This document shows positions 51,829 to 60,973 of a DNA stretch of 64,000 nucleotides, piece by piece. Below the pieces are notes generated by a model, which was not told the origin of the DNA, did not search any database, and worked only from the letters and a program-made list of their open reading frames with translations. Within the stretch, counting starts at the first letter, position 1, and every line of letters starts with the position of its first letter. The DNA comes from Clostridium sp. M62/1. GTDB lineage: Bacteria; Bacillota; Clostridia; Lachnospirales; Lachnospiraceae. The position numbers and the translations under genes are program-made. The stretch covers positions 1,742,001 to 1,806,000 of the forward strand of contig NZ_CP085988.1 in NCBI RefSeq assembly GCF_020736365.1, read 5' to 3'.

Positions 51829-52989
51829 ATGAAAAAAGCCGGATTATGCGTTCGATATGATTGCAACAATTATGGAAGCATGTTGCAGATTCTTGCCACT
51901 CAAAAAGCAATTGAGAAAATGGGATGGCAATATGAAATAATACGATACGATAAACAAACGCTGTTATTTCTTATAAAGAATATCACCCGTTTGTTTAATC
52001 CTTACTTCATGAGAGGGAAAATAATAGCTTACAAAAAGAATAAAAGCATAAAGGCAAATCCTGAGATACAGAAGAACAATGCCGCTCGTTTGAATAGATT
52101 CAGAGATTATCGTAAGAAATATATTGGTCCGTACTCAACAGTCTTCAAAGGTGAGAAAAAGCTGACTCAGGCAACCTTGGCTTACGATGCTGTTATTGTT
52201 GGAAGTGACCAGTTATGGACACCAGCCGGAATAAAAAGCAGATTTTATAATTTGTTATTTGTTCCAGATAGCGTAAGAAAAATAGCGTTTGCAACGAGCT
52301 TTGGAATTAGTGAAGTACCAAAAAACCAAATAAAACTGACAAAAGAATACTTAGAGCGTATTGAGTTTTTGAGCGTTAGAGAAACAACAGGAGCTGATAT
52401 CATCAAGAGATTAACTGGTAGAGATGCTAAAGTTGCTGTGGATCCCACGCTTCTATTTAATGAAGATGAGTGGAATTCTATTTTTCCATATGAAAGACAG
52501 AGTTCAGAACCATATATATTCGCCTATTTTTTAGGTACATCTGAAGTGCATAGGAGACTCGTGGAGGAGTTCGCGAAAGAAAAGAACCTAAAAATTATAA
52601 CTTGTCCTCACCTTGATGAATATGTTGAATCAGATAATGAATTTGGTGATGAACAGAGGTTTGATGTTGATCCGGTTGATTTTCTTAATCTGATTAGAGG
52701 TGCCGAGTATATATGCACGGATTCATTCCACGGCTCGGTATTCTCTATTTTGAATCACAAAAAATTTGTGACATTCAGTAGGTATACAGATGCAATCAGG
52801 AAGTCAAAGAATGGTCGTATTGTAAGCCTTTTTAGTCAGTTGGGCATCTCGAATCGACATGTTACAAGTTATGATACTGGAATTTCAGATATTATTGATG
52901 CAGAAATAGATTATGGTTCTGTTGATTCTGTGTTAATTGGGTTGAGAAATGAAACCTATGAATTCCTTGATAAAGCGTTAAATGGATAA
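51829..52989 (+). CDS. Polysaccharide pyruvyl transferase family protein
   Basis: A 386-residue protein with a GT-B-like fold of the CsaB/WcaK type. The start LCVRYDCNNYGSMLQILATQ, IVGSDQLWTPAG, ATSFGISEVP, FLSVRETTGADIIKRL and TDSFHGSVFSI are the usual conserved blocks. It adds a ketal pyruvate from phosphoenolpyruvate to a sugar. ATG 51829 is chosen for its AAGGA spacing; ATG 51823 is too close. It is paired with the following 4Fe-4S protein, a common arrangement. Confidence 0.9.
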   Translation: MKKAGLCVRYDCNNYGSMLQILATQKAIEKMGWQYEIIRYDKQTLLFLIKNITRLFNPYFMRGKIIAYKKNKSIKANPEIQKNNAARLNRFRDYRKKYIGPYSTVFKGEKKLTQATLAYDAVIVGSDQLWTPAGIKSRFYNLLFVPDSVRKIAFATSFGISEVPKNQIKLTKEYLERIEFLSVRETTGADIIKRLTGRDAKVAVDPTLLFNEDEWNSIFPYERQSSEPYIFAYFLGTSEVHRRLVEEFAKEKNLKIITCPHLDEYVESDNEFGDEQRFDVDPVDFLNLIRGAEYICTDSFHGSVFSILNHKKFVTFSRYTDAIRKSKNGRIVSLFSQLGISNRHVTSYDTGISDIIDAEIDYGSVDSVLIGLRNETYEFLDKALNG

Positions 52990-53001
52990 AGGATTGCAGA
53001 A

Positions 53002-54207
53002 ATGAAAAATATATGCTCAGATATTCAATCGTGTACAGGCTGCACCGCATGTGCTAACGTGTGTCCAAAGGGCTGCATTGAGATGAGAGAAGATTCAGAA
53101 GGTTTTTTATACCCTTTTGTTGATGAGAAGGCGTGCGTTAACTGTAAATTATGTGAAAAAACCTGCCCTGTTAATAATCCTCCAAAGCTTAATGATGTTC
53201 AAAAGGGATATATTGTTAGAAACATAGATAAGAGAATTGTAAGCAATAGTACCTCTGGTGGAACAAGTGCGGCATTTGCGAATTATGCGTTTCAACAAGA
53301 GGGGATCATATTTGGCGTTGGTTATGATAACAATATGGTTGCTAGGCACTTTGGCATCAATCGGACAGAAAAAGATCGTGTCAGTGAGATGCAAGGATCC
53401 AAATATGTGCAGAGCACTCTGGGGATGACCTTCAAAGAAGTCAAAACAGTGTTGGATTCAGATACATTTGTAGTATTTACAGGAACTCCTTGTCAGATAG
53501 CAGGCTTAAAGTCCTATTTGAACAAGGAATATAAAAACCTGATTACTGTTGATTTAGTGTGTCATGGAGTTTCTTCACCACTTCTGTTTAAAAAATATGT
53601 TGAATATATGGAAGATAGGTACGGATCAAAAGTTACGGATGTGAGATTTCGTAATAAGACCTATGGATATCATAGTAGTACTATGATGGTTGCTTTTGAA
53701 AGCGGAAAGAGATACTACGGTAGTGGAAGAATAGATTATATGGCGAAGGCTTATTTTAGCGGAGCCTGCTCGAGAAAGTGTTGTTATCAATGCTCATTTA
53801 AGGGGGATGCAAGATGTAGCGATTTGACAATATTTGATAGCTGGAATGTCGGTAAGCTTAATCAGGATTGCAAAGATGACGATCTAGGATTCACTAATGT
53901 TTTTATCCATACAAAGAAGGGAGATACATTTGTTAATGAACTTACAGGTGCTCTTCAATTATGGGAAGCTGATCCGGTACTAATGCATTGCTTAGATGGT
54001 GTTATGATTTCTAAGCAGCCATCGAGGGCAGCATTTCGAGAAGAATTGCTTCGGAAAATCGCTCAAGGACAATTCCAGGAGGTAATGCAACGATATCTGC
54101 CTGTTACGACAAAGGATCATGTCGTTGAATGGGGAAAAGGGATGCTTCACAGAATGGGTATTATGAGAATTGTGAAGCAGGTGAAAAATGGAGGAGACAG
54201 CAAATGA
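53002..54207 (+). CDS. 4Fe-4S protein, FrhB/FdhB-type, polysaccharide-associated
   Basis: A 401-residue protein. Two N-terminal ferredoxin motifs (CTGCTACANVCPKGC and CVNCKLCEKTCP) are followed by domains of the coenzyme F420 hydrogenase/dehydrogenase beta subunit family (TSGGTSAAFANYAF, GTPCQIAGLKSYL, DLVCHGVSSP, CSRKCCYQCSFKGDARCSDL). Members next to pyruvyl transferases in capsule loci are thought to carry out a redox step on the sugar. Its true reaction is unknown. The stop overlaps the next start (ATGA). Confidence 0.88.
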   Translation: MKNICSDIQSCTGCTACANVCPKGCIEMREDSEGFLYPFVDEKACVNCKLCEKTCPVNNPPKLNDVQKGYIVRNIDKRIVSNSTSGGTSAAFANYAFQQEGIIFGVGYDNNMVARHFGINRTEKDRVSEMQGSKYVQSTLGMTFKEVKTVLDSDTFVVFTGTPCQIAGLKSYLNKEYKNLITVDLVCHGVSSPLLFKKYVEYMEDRYGSKVTDVRFRNKTYGYHSSTMMVAFESGKRYYGSGRIDYMAKAYFSGACSRKCCYQCSFKGDARCSDLTIFDSWNVGKLNQDCKDDDLGFTNVFIHTKKGDTFVNELTGALQLWEADPVLMHCLDGVMISKQPSRAAFREELLRKIAQGQFQEVMQRYLPVTTKDHVVEWGKGMLHRMGIMRIVKQVKNGGDSK

Positions 54208-55196
54208 AAACGTTAACGATTTCTATCGCAGCGTATAATGTTGAAGATTATTTGGGAGACACATTGGAATCTTTCTGTATTCCGGAAGTAATGGATGATA
54301 TTGAAGTTCTTGTTGTAGACGACGGATCAAAAGACAATACTCATCAGATTGCAGAAAAATACCAAGAAAAATATCCAAATACATTTAGATGCATTCCAAA
54401 AGAGAATGGAGGTCACGGCTCAACTGTAAATAAGGGTATTGAACTGGCATCTGGTAAATACTTTAAAGTGGTCGATGGCGATGATTGGGTTCAGAAAACT
54501 GACTTTGTACAGTTGGTTGAGTATTTGAGAACTGCGGAGACAGATTTGGTTTTAACGGATTTTAGCCGTGTATATACAGATGGAAGCAAAAAGAAAGAGC
54601 TTTACTTTTCTGAATTCGAGGTAGGAAAAGTATATCCTGTTTTAGATATGCCCGAAATCGAAAGCATTGCTATGCATTCCATTGCCGTTAGAAGTCAACT
54701 ACTAAAGAACAATGGAGTTCGGCTTTCAGAGAAGTGTTTTTATGTTGATATTGAGTATGTAGTTTATATTCTAAATCATGCAGAATCTGCTGTTTACATG
54801 CCATATGATGTGTATATGTATAGATATGGAACTCCTAATCAAAGTGTTAATGTTAAAAATATGATAAAAAACATTGGCATGAGGATAAAGGTATCCTCTG
54901 GGCTTGCGGAGTACGTAACTATTTATAAAAAATCAGCAGAGTTTAATCCTAAGCGCTATGAATTGATGAAGAAAAAAGTAGTGAGGATGATTTCCGGTAC
55001 ATGTTTGGTGTACTTGGCTTATGATGATACTAAAATTGCAAAGAAGGAATTAAAGGCCTACGAAGAAACTATCAAATCTATCTCAAAGGAGTTGTTTGAC
55101 GAATCTGGAAATGAGAAAAAAGTAAGAATCATGCGTTTTATGAACCATGTATTATTTCCGATCGAGAATAAGATGTATCATTTGTTAAAAATGTAG
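54204..55196 (+). CDS. Family 2 glycosyltransferase
   Basis: A 330-residue GT-A enzyme. ISIAAYNVEDYLGDTLESF (residues ~5-23), VLVVDDGSKDNT and KVVDGDDWV (the DXD-type motif) define GT2. GGAGGAGACAG precedes the start, which overlaps the previous stop. There is no clear membrane anchor. It adds one sugar of the repeat unit; the donor is not visible. Confidence 0.93.
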   Translation: MKTLTISIAAYNVEDYLGDTLESFCIPEVMDDIEVLVVDDGSKDNTHQIAEKYQEKYPNTFRCIPKENGGHGSTVNKGIELASGKYFKVVDGDDWVQKTDFVQLVEYLRTAETDLVLTDFSRVYTDGSKKKELYFSEFEVGKVYPVLDMPEIESIAMHSIAVRSQLLKNNGVRLSEKCFYVDIEYVVYILNHAESAVYMPYDVYMYRYGTPNQSVNVKNMIKNIGMRIKVSSGLAEYVTIYKKSAEFNPKRYELMKKKVVRMISGTCLVYLAYDDTKIAKKELKAYEETIKSISKELFDESGNEKKVRIMRFMNHVLFPIENKMYHLLKM

Positions 55197-55212
55197 GCGA
55201 TAGGGTGATGTA

Positions 55213-56397
55213 ATGCATTTTTCATGGAAAATATCGAAGAATCAATTGATATTTGGATTACTGTATTCGATTTTTATATTTTCAGAACAGGTAGCTGATG
55301 ATGGTTCTGTATTAGCACGGTTATCAAATACCGTTGATTCTTTAAAAATAAAATACATGATGGCAGTTCTAGCAATAGGAATTCTTTTGTTACGTTACAT
55401 AAGAAATCCAGGTAGATTTGTTCGATTTAGAGATGAGGCAAAGAACGTTTTATTAACTACGGTTATTTTGTCCACTATTACAGTAATCAAGCAAATGCAG
55501 AATGGTTTTATGGGGGCTAGCTATAATGAAGTGTTCTTCTGGCTTGTTCCAATTATTTATGTCTATTTTTTGGTTAACTGCATTAATGACATAAAACCGT
55601 ATATGGATACGGCATTTATCATACAGCTCATCTTTTTCTTTATTGATATTATGGACAAACTGTCTATAAAAAATATACTTGCGATTAATTTTATCACTTC
55701 AAACTCAGCGTTTGAGAGTGAGTATTCTTTTTACGGTCTTGTGTTTTTTATGTTCTATTTATTCATGAAGGATAAGCGGAGGGCTGTACTTAGTTTATTC
55801 ATGACAATCCTGGCATTTAAGAGAATGGCAGTAATGTTCGCATTGGTCGTATTGATTATGAGTGTGCTCCAGACAAAACGAGGAACGTTTAATAAGACCC
55901 CATCGCCAAGAGGAGTGTTTATTGTGACAGTGCTTTTTATCATTGTCCCGATAGGTTTTCATTTGATATGCTCTGATTCGTTTGGAAGCTGGTTTTATAG
56001 CGTTACAGGATTAAACTTTAATGCATTTATATCCGGACGATTAGAAAGACTAAATCTCTGTATCGATAATGAAATGAGATACGGACTTGGATCATCAACA
56101 CAGTTTTTGAACGAGGTCCTAGGAAGAGGTTTTAGCAGAAATCTTCATAATGATGTGCTTCGAATATATCTAGAATGCGGTATTATTGGAACAATAGCTT
56201 TTACATATGATTATTTCAAAATGGCGTCGAAATCGAGAATGTCCTTTATGCTGATGTTGTACTTGTTTACAGATATGATGTTTAATCATTTTCTTGGAGC
56301 TGGAAGAACAGCATTCTGGATTATTATTTATTTAGCTATATGCTCATTCAATGAAGCATCTCGGGCTTCGAGCTGGCTATTAGAAGAGTATAAGTAA
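55213..56397 (+). CDS. Polysaccharide polymerase-like membrane protein (Wzy type)
   Basis: 394 residues with ten or more hydrophobic segments and a larger loop near the C-terminal third (GFSRNLHNDVLRIYLECGIIGTIAF), where O-antigen and capsule polymerases carry conserved His and Arg residues. Sequence conservation in this group is low, so the call rests on topology and on the neighbouring flippase. It would join repeat units on the outer membrane face. Confidence 0.75.
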   Translation: MHFSWKISKNQLIFGLLYSIFIFSEQVADDGSVLARLSNTVDSLKIKYMMAVLAIGILLLRYIRNPGRFVRFRDEAKNVLLTTVILSTITVIKQMQNGFMGASYNEVFFWLVPIIYVYFLVNCINDIKPYMDTAFIIQLIFFFIDIMDKLSIKNILAINFITSNSAFESEYSFYGLVFFMFYLFMKDKRRAVLSLFMTILAFKRMAVMFALVVLIMSVLQTKRGTFNKTPSPRGVFIVTVLFIIVPIGFHLICSDSFGSWFYSVTGLNFNAFISGRLERLNLCIDNEMRYGLGSSTQFLNEVLGRGFSRNLHNDVLRIYLECGIIGTIAFTYDYFKMASKSRMSFMLMLYLFTDMMFNHFLGAGRTAFWIIIYLAICSFNEASRASSWLLEEYK

Positions 56398-56419
56398 CAT
56401 TTGAGATGTGAGTGGTGTT

Positions 56420-58369
56420 ATGGAAAGAGACAAAATATATAATCTCGATGGAAAAAAATGGATATTGACGGATTTCTTCGACACCTTAGTTCATAGAACT
56501 GTCCATGAAAAGACAGTTAGAAAATGTTGGGCAGGTTTGGTATCTGAACAACTAGAAAATAAGGTCTCCCCCAATTTATTGCTATCCATTAGAAGTACAG
56601 CAACAAAGCAACTTGCGAAGACAAGTAAAACTGAAGAACTTTGTCTGGTAGATATACTAGAAGAAATGTATGTTTATTTACATTCTTTAATATCTATTCC
56701 TCTAGGAAGATTTATTGAACTCTGTGTTGATGCAGAGTTATTGGCTGAAACAAAGCACCTGTATTTGGATGACTCAATGATTGCGTTCTTAAGAGAAAAA
56801 AAGAAAGAGGGCTTTAGAATTGCTGTTGTTTCAGATACATATCTCTCAGAAGACAACTTAAAGAGAATAATGACTTGCTTAGGCATTGATGATTTTACCA
56901 GTGTGCTTTTTGTATCAAGCGAATATGGAGTAAAAAAACAAACAGGAAATTTGTATGAAGTTGTAATAAAGGCTTTAGGAAATGCTGCGGATTTAGTTAT
57001 GTTTGGCGATAGCAAGATAGCCGATTATGAAATGCCGTTAAAGCATGGAATCGAGAGCTATCAGCTAGAGTGGTCGGATAACTATACGTGTGTTGATGTT
57101 AAAAAAGAATTTAGGCGTTTGTATGTTGAAGGAAAGAAAACACCATTTTCCAACTACGCCTTTATATATTATTTGTATATAGATAGATTGTATCACCGAT
57201 TAGTAGAGCTGAATGCTAAGAAAGTTTTTTTTCTTGCCCGAGAAGGTTACTTTTTAATTACTCTATTTAATTCTTATCAATCTGCTAAAGCCCGAAAGTT
57301 TGATGCAGAATACTTATATGTTTCCAGAAAGGCTACATTACTTGCTTCGCTACAAGGATCTGCAGAGACGGAATTCTTATCAATCTTTAGATCATATAAG
57401 GATCTGGATATTGAATCATTCCTTAAAAATCTCTCCTTTACAGATGACGAGGTTGAAACTGTAGAGAGAGAATTGGATGTAGATTGTTCAAAAGTAATAT
57501 ATGGTTTACATCATTCTTGCGAGTTTCAGACCTTGTTAAAATGTGAAGTATTCAAAGATATTCTTGACAGAAAATGTATAAGAGAAAAGAAGTTATTTGA
57601 ACAATACATTAAGCAGCAGGGAGTATTTGCAGGAGATGAAATTATACTAGTTGATGTTGGTTGGAAGGGGACAATTCAAGATAATGTTTATTATGCCTTA
57701 GGCGAAAAATATAAAATCAGAGGGTTATACTTAGGATATGAGAATTGCACTGGAAGCGAGAGTTGGCATAACATAAAAGAAGGCCTAGTATTTTCAAAAT
57801 ATCCTGCGCCTTCAAAAAACTTTTCGATGTGGGATTTTGAAACTCATTTAATAGAGCAGATGTTGGCAGCTCCTCATGGTTCAACATATGGTTACCGTGA
57901 TGAAAATGGAATGATAATGCCTATCCTTGAAGAGTATAGCGATGAGGATAAGGAATTGTATTCTCTGGCAAAAAGCGTTCAAGATGGAATCACAGAGGTT
58001 TTTATTGGCTTATGCGATGTTATTAATTCAAATTACGTCAGCACAGCTGAGATTGTTTCGCTGTTATCGTTATATCATCTTAAGACACTTCTGCTATTGG
58101 ATGAAAAATGTATTGAATTTGAAAGAGTGGCTCTAACACCCAAAACGAACAATTTTGGTTGGTTCAAAAAAATACCTACACGAACGAGCAAGAAGGAAAA
58201 GATATTATCAATGCTAAAAGATCTTAAGCAGATTAAGACTTCGGGGCTTGGCTTTATGAGTTTCGTTAGCTATTTTTCAATCAAACTTAATGCGAGACAT
58301 AAGTATTCGTGGAAAAAAATTGCTTATAGGCTTGTTTATGTAGTTGAGAGAATGCTGCTGGAAAAATGA
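56420..58369 (+). CDS. Large HAD-domain protein of capsule loci
   Basis: About 649 residues. The N-terminal part (to ~230) is a HAD-like phosphatase (LTDFFDTLVHRTV, VVSDTYLSEDNLKRIM, MFGDSKIADYEM). The remainder has an unassigned domain beginning NAKKVFFLAREGYFLITLF and including VDVGWKGTIQDNVYYALG. Proteins of this shape recur in capsule and O-antigen loci, but I know of no proven activity. ATG 56420 is preferred to GTG 56408. Strongly AT-rich. Confidence 0.75.
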   Translation: MERDKIYNLDGKKWILTDFFDTLVHRTVHEKTVRKCWAGLVSEQLENKVSPNLLLSIRSTATKQLAKTSKTEELCLVDILEEMYVYLHSLISIPLGRFIELCVDAELLAETKHLYLDDSMIAFLREKKKEGFRIAVVSDTYLSEDNLKRIMTCLGIDDFTSVLFVSSEYGVKKQTGNLYEVVIKALGNAADLVMFGDSKIADYEMPLKHGIESYQLEWSDNYTCVDVKKEFRRLYVEGKKTPFSNYAFIYYLYIDRLYHRLVELNAKKVFFLAREGYFLITLFNSYQSAKARKFDAEYLYVSRKATLLASLQGSAETEFLSIFRSYKDLDIESFLKNLSFTDDEVETVERELDVDCSKVIYGLHHSCEFQTLLKCEVFKDILDRKCIREKKLFEQYIKQQGVFAGDEIILVDVGWKGTIQDNVYYALGEKYKIRGLYLGYENCTGSESWHNIKEGLVFSKYPAPSKNFSMWDFETHLIEQMLAAPHGSTYGYRDENGMIMPILEEYSDEDKELYSLAKSVQDGITEVFIGLCDVINSNYVSTAEIVSLLSLYHLKTLLLLDEKCIEFERVALTPKTNNFGWFKKIPTRTSKKEKILSMLKDLKQIKTSGLGFMSFVSYFSIKLNARHKYSWKKIAYRLVYVVERMLLEK

Positions 58370-58378
58370 GGTGATTAA

Positions 58379-59122
58379 GTGGCAACAGACCGGAAACAAA
58401 AATCAATCGGAAAAAATGTTATTTGGAACGGAATTCTTTCTTTGTCATCTATTTTGTTCCCGATAATTACATTTCCATATATAACGAGAGTTCTGGGGGT
58501 AGAAACAAATGGAGCAATATCATTTGCTACTTCAGTGGTGAATTATTTCGCACTTTTTGCGACACTGGGGCTATCGTCATATGGCGTAAAAGCGTGTGCT
58601 CAAGTAAAAGATGATAGAAACCAACTCTCAAAAGTAACGCAAGAACTTTTGATGATCAGTTCTATAGCTGCAATTATTGTATTAGTGGTTTTATATCTTA
58701 GTCTGTGGTTCGTGCCTCAATTCAAAAGTTATAGATCATTGATGATGGTGTATAGCGTTAATATTGTGCTGAATGTCCTCGGAATGAACTGGATGTATCA
58801 AGGCATCGAGAAATATAAATATATCACCACAAGATCAATTGCGTTTAAGATTATCTCGATTGTATTAATGTTTCTTTTTGTTAAGAAACCGTCTGATGGT
58901 GTTATTTATGCAATTATTTCTGTGTTTGCAGTTAGTGCAGGAAACATTCTGAATATCATTTATTCGCACAATTATATTTCTTTTAAGAGATATAATGAAT
59001 ATAGTTTTAAAAGGCATTTGAAACCCATTTTTATTTTGTTTGCAACAAAGTACAGTTTACAAGGGACTACACAGGGTAGGTATCTGACGGGAGGTGTTCC
59101 GCCCGTCAGATTTTCCATGTGA
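58379..59122 (+). pseudogene. Polysaccharide flippase (Wzx) truncated by a mobile element
   Basis: A GTG start behind GAGGTGA gives the N-terminal half of a PST/Wzx flippase (IGKNVIWNGILSLSSILFPIITFPYITRVLG, LGLSSYGVKACAQ) with about six helices. Flippase sequence ends near FILFATK (about 59050), where the mobile element begins; the last residues to TGA 59120-59122 are element-derived. Full-length relatives have about 470 residues. The right half is not in the window. Without a second flippase the repeat unit could not be exported. Confidence 0.88.
59082..59111. terminator. Hairpin at the left end of the element
   Basis: ATCTGACGGG (59082-59091) pairs exactly with CCCGTCAGAT (59102-59111), followed by TTTT on the plus strand. 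It overlaps the recombinase stop codon and may stop transcription entering the element from the capsule operon. Confidence 0.65.
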
Positions 59123-60617
59123 TATTCAAGCTGTCGCTTGTGGCGGCTATGGTGGTAATCATCAGATCCACCACCCGCCGCTTGTCGTCAAAGGATACAT
59201 TCTCCCAAGTGTCGAGATAGCCGGAAATCTGGCTGACCTGTTCCGGGCTGATGGCTTCCACCGTCAGTTCCGCTATCCTCGCCAGAAGTTCCTGCTTGCG
59301 CCCGTCCAGTTCCGCTATCTTCACATTCACATAGGAGAGCAGGACATTGTTTGCGCCCGTCAGACTGTCCACTAACTTTTCAATCTCGCTGTCCACATGG
59401 AGAAGTTCTACTTGCAGGGCGGCGATTTTCGGGTTTGCCTTTGCCGCTTTCTTCCCGCCCGTCAGCGTCTTGTGCTTTTCCAGCTTTTTCACCATCTGCT
59501 GATAAACCACCGCTTCCAGTTCCGAAGTGATGATTTTCCCGCACCCGGCACAGCTTTTATTGTCCAGCCGCTTTGTGCAGCGGAGATATTGCTTTCCCAC
59601 AGGATTGTTAATGCTCATAAGGGCATACCCGCAGTTCCCGCACTTGATTTTTCCCGCCAGCCATGTATGGGTGGCTTTCCGGGCAGACTGGATTTTCATG
59701 TTGTTCATCAGCTTCTTGCGGCAGGTCAGCCAGATGTCAGAGGGGACAATGCCCTCATGGGGAGCCAGCACCAGCATTTGGTCTTTCAAGTCGTTCTTTT
59801 TGCTGGGCTTCACATCCCGCCCTTGATACAGATAGCAGCCGTTCATGCCCGTAAAATCGGCAGCGTCATTGACAATGACCGTCCATTGACTTTTGAAAAA
59901 TTCGTACACATCAAGGTCTGCCTGCACATAGACAGGATTGCGTAACATCTGCGCCAGCGTGGGGCGTATCAGTTCTTTACCGTTGAATAAAATCCCCTGT
60001 TCGGCAAAGTACCGGGTAATGTCTCCATAGGAAGTTGTGGGCTGAGCATACATCTCAAACATCAGCCGGATATTTGCCGCTTCATCTGGGTTTACCACCA
60101 GCTTCTTTGTGTTGATACCGTCCAACTTAATCGGCTCTGTATGGAAGCCGTAAGGGGCTTTCCCGCCCATCTTGAAACCACGCTGACTGCGGGAGTAGTA
60201 AGCGTCCGTTACCCGCTTCTGTATCGTTTCCCTTTCAAGCTGGGCGAACACAATACAGATATTTAACATCGCCCGCCCCATCGGGGTGGAGGTATCAAAC
60301 TTTTCCGTAGAGGACACAAACTCTACATTGTACTGCTGGAACAGCTCCATCATGTTTGCGAAGTCCAGAATGGAACGGCTGATACGGTCGAGTTTGTAAA
60401 CCACGACCTTTGCAATCAAGCCCCGCTTGATGTCCCGCACCAGTTCTTGAAACTTCGGACGGTCTGTGTTCTTGCCGCTGTACCCTTTGTCTGTGTATTC
60501 CTTGCAGTTACCGCCTTTCAACTCATATTTGCAAAATTCAATCTGGCTTTCAATGGAAATGCTGTCCTTTTTGTCCACCGATTGTCTTGCATAGATTGCG
60601 TCTATTCGATTATTCAT
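59106..60617 (-). CDS. Large serine recombinase
   Basis: A 503-residue resolvase/invertase-type integrase. The N-terminal catalytic domain begins DAIYARQSVDKKDSISIESQ (with the nucleophilic serine in RQSVDK) and includes YTDKGYSGKNTDRP and VYKLDRISRS. The central recombinase domain (GFKMGGKAPYGF) is followed by a zinc ribbon (IKCGNCGYALMSINNP ... CAGCGK) and a coiled-coil tail, as in TnpX/TndX-like enzymes. It inserts and excises the element. Its start follows AAAAGGAGC; its promoter lies in a hairpin at 60647-60684. Confidence 0.95.
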   Translation of the reverse strand: MNNRIDAIYARQSVDKKDSISIESQIEFCKYELKGGNCKEYTDKGYSGKNTDRPKFQELVRDIKRGLIAKVVVYKLDRISRSILDFANMMELFQQYNVEFVSSTEKFDTSTPMGRAMLNICIVFAQLERETIQKRVTDAYYSRSQRGFKMGGKAPYGFHTEPIKLDGINTKKLVVNPDEAANIRLMFEMYAQPTTSYGDITRYFAEQGILFNGKELIRPTLAQMLRNPVYVQADLDVYEFFKSQWTVIVNDAADFTGMNGCYLYQGRDVKPSKKNDLKDQMLVLAPHEGIVPSDIWLTCRKKLMNNMKIQSARKATHTWLAGKIKCGNCGYALMSINNPVGKQYLRCTKRLDNKSCAGCGKIITSELEAVVYQQMVKKLEKHKTLTGGKKAAKANPKIAALQVELLHVDSEIEKLVDSLTGANNVLLSYVNVKIAELDGRKQELLARIAELTVEAISPEQVSQISGYLDTWENVSFDDKRRVVDLMITTIAATSDSLNITWKI

Positions 60618-60646
60618 ATTGTCGCTCCTTTTCTTAAAAAAGAAAC

Positions 60647-60693
60647 GGAGCTGCTGACACCTTTATTATACCGTCAGCAGCCCCGCAAATCAA
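60647..60693 (-). promoter_or_regulatory. Recombinase promoter embedded in a terminator hairpin
   Basis: On the minus strand TTGATT (60688-60693), 17 bp, TATAAT (60665-60670). The same DNA folds into a 12-bp stem, 60647-60658 with 60673-60684, whose loop contains the -10 box and which is followed on the minus strand by a T-rich run. It can therefore end transcription from the small gene upstream and start that of the recombinase. Confidence 0.7.
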
Positions 60694-60711
60694 CGATGGC
60701 TTCGGAAAATC

Positions 60712-60903
60712 TTATGCTCCGGCTTCCTCACTCTGCCGCTTGTCGGCATACTTGCGGAACACCTCATAAAGCTGCTGTTCCAGCTCCCGGCGTTTTGCCG
60801 CTTCCTGCTCCGGCGTGAATACCGGGGAGAGATTTTCCAGCGTGATTTCCTTTCCCTGAAAAGTCACGACTTCGGTTTCTTTCTTGTATCTGATATGCTC
60901 CAT
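60712..60903 (-). CDS. Small element-encoded protein
   Basis: 63 residues, taking the ATG at 60903 with GGAGGT upstream; the frame is open eight codons further. The sequence is charged, beta-rich at the start (EHIRYKKETEVVTFQGKEITLENL) with a helical C-terminus (EQEAAKRRELEQQLYEVFRKYADKRQ). Such small proteins are common between recombinase and relaxase in this element type. Possible excision or regulatory factor; not established. Confidence 0.6.
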   Translation of the reverse strand: MEHIRYKKETEVVTFQGKEITLENLSPVFTPEQEAAKRRELEQQLYEVFRKYADKRQSEEAGA

Positions 60904-60973
60904 AGTACCTCCGTATTTAATTTTCAAAGTGCAGTGCCGCCATGCTGCGGCGTGAAATGTTTTCTGTCATCAA

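Noticed and set aside
59397..59945. Plus-strand frames opposite the serine recombinase
   Set aside because: They are GC-rich shadow frames; the minus strand carries the intact recombinase with its catalytic motifs.
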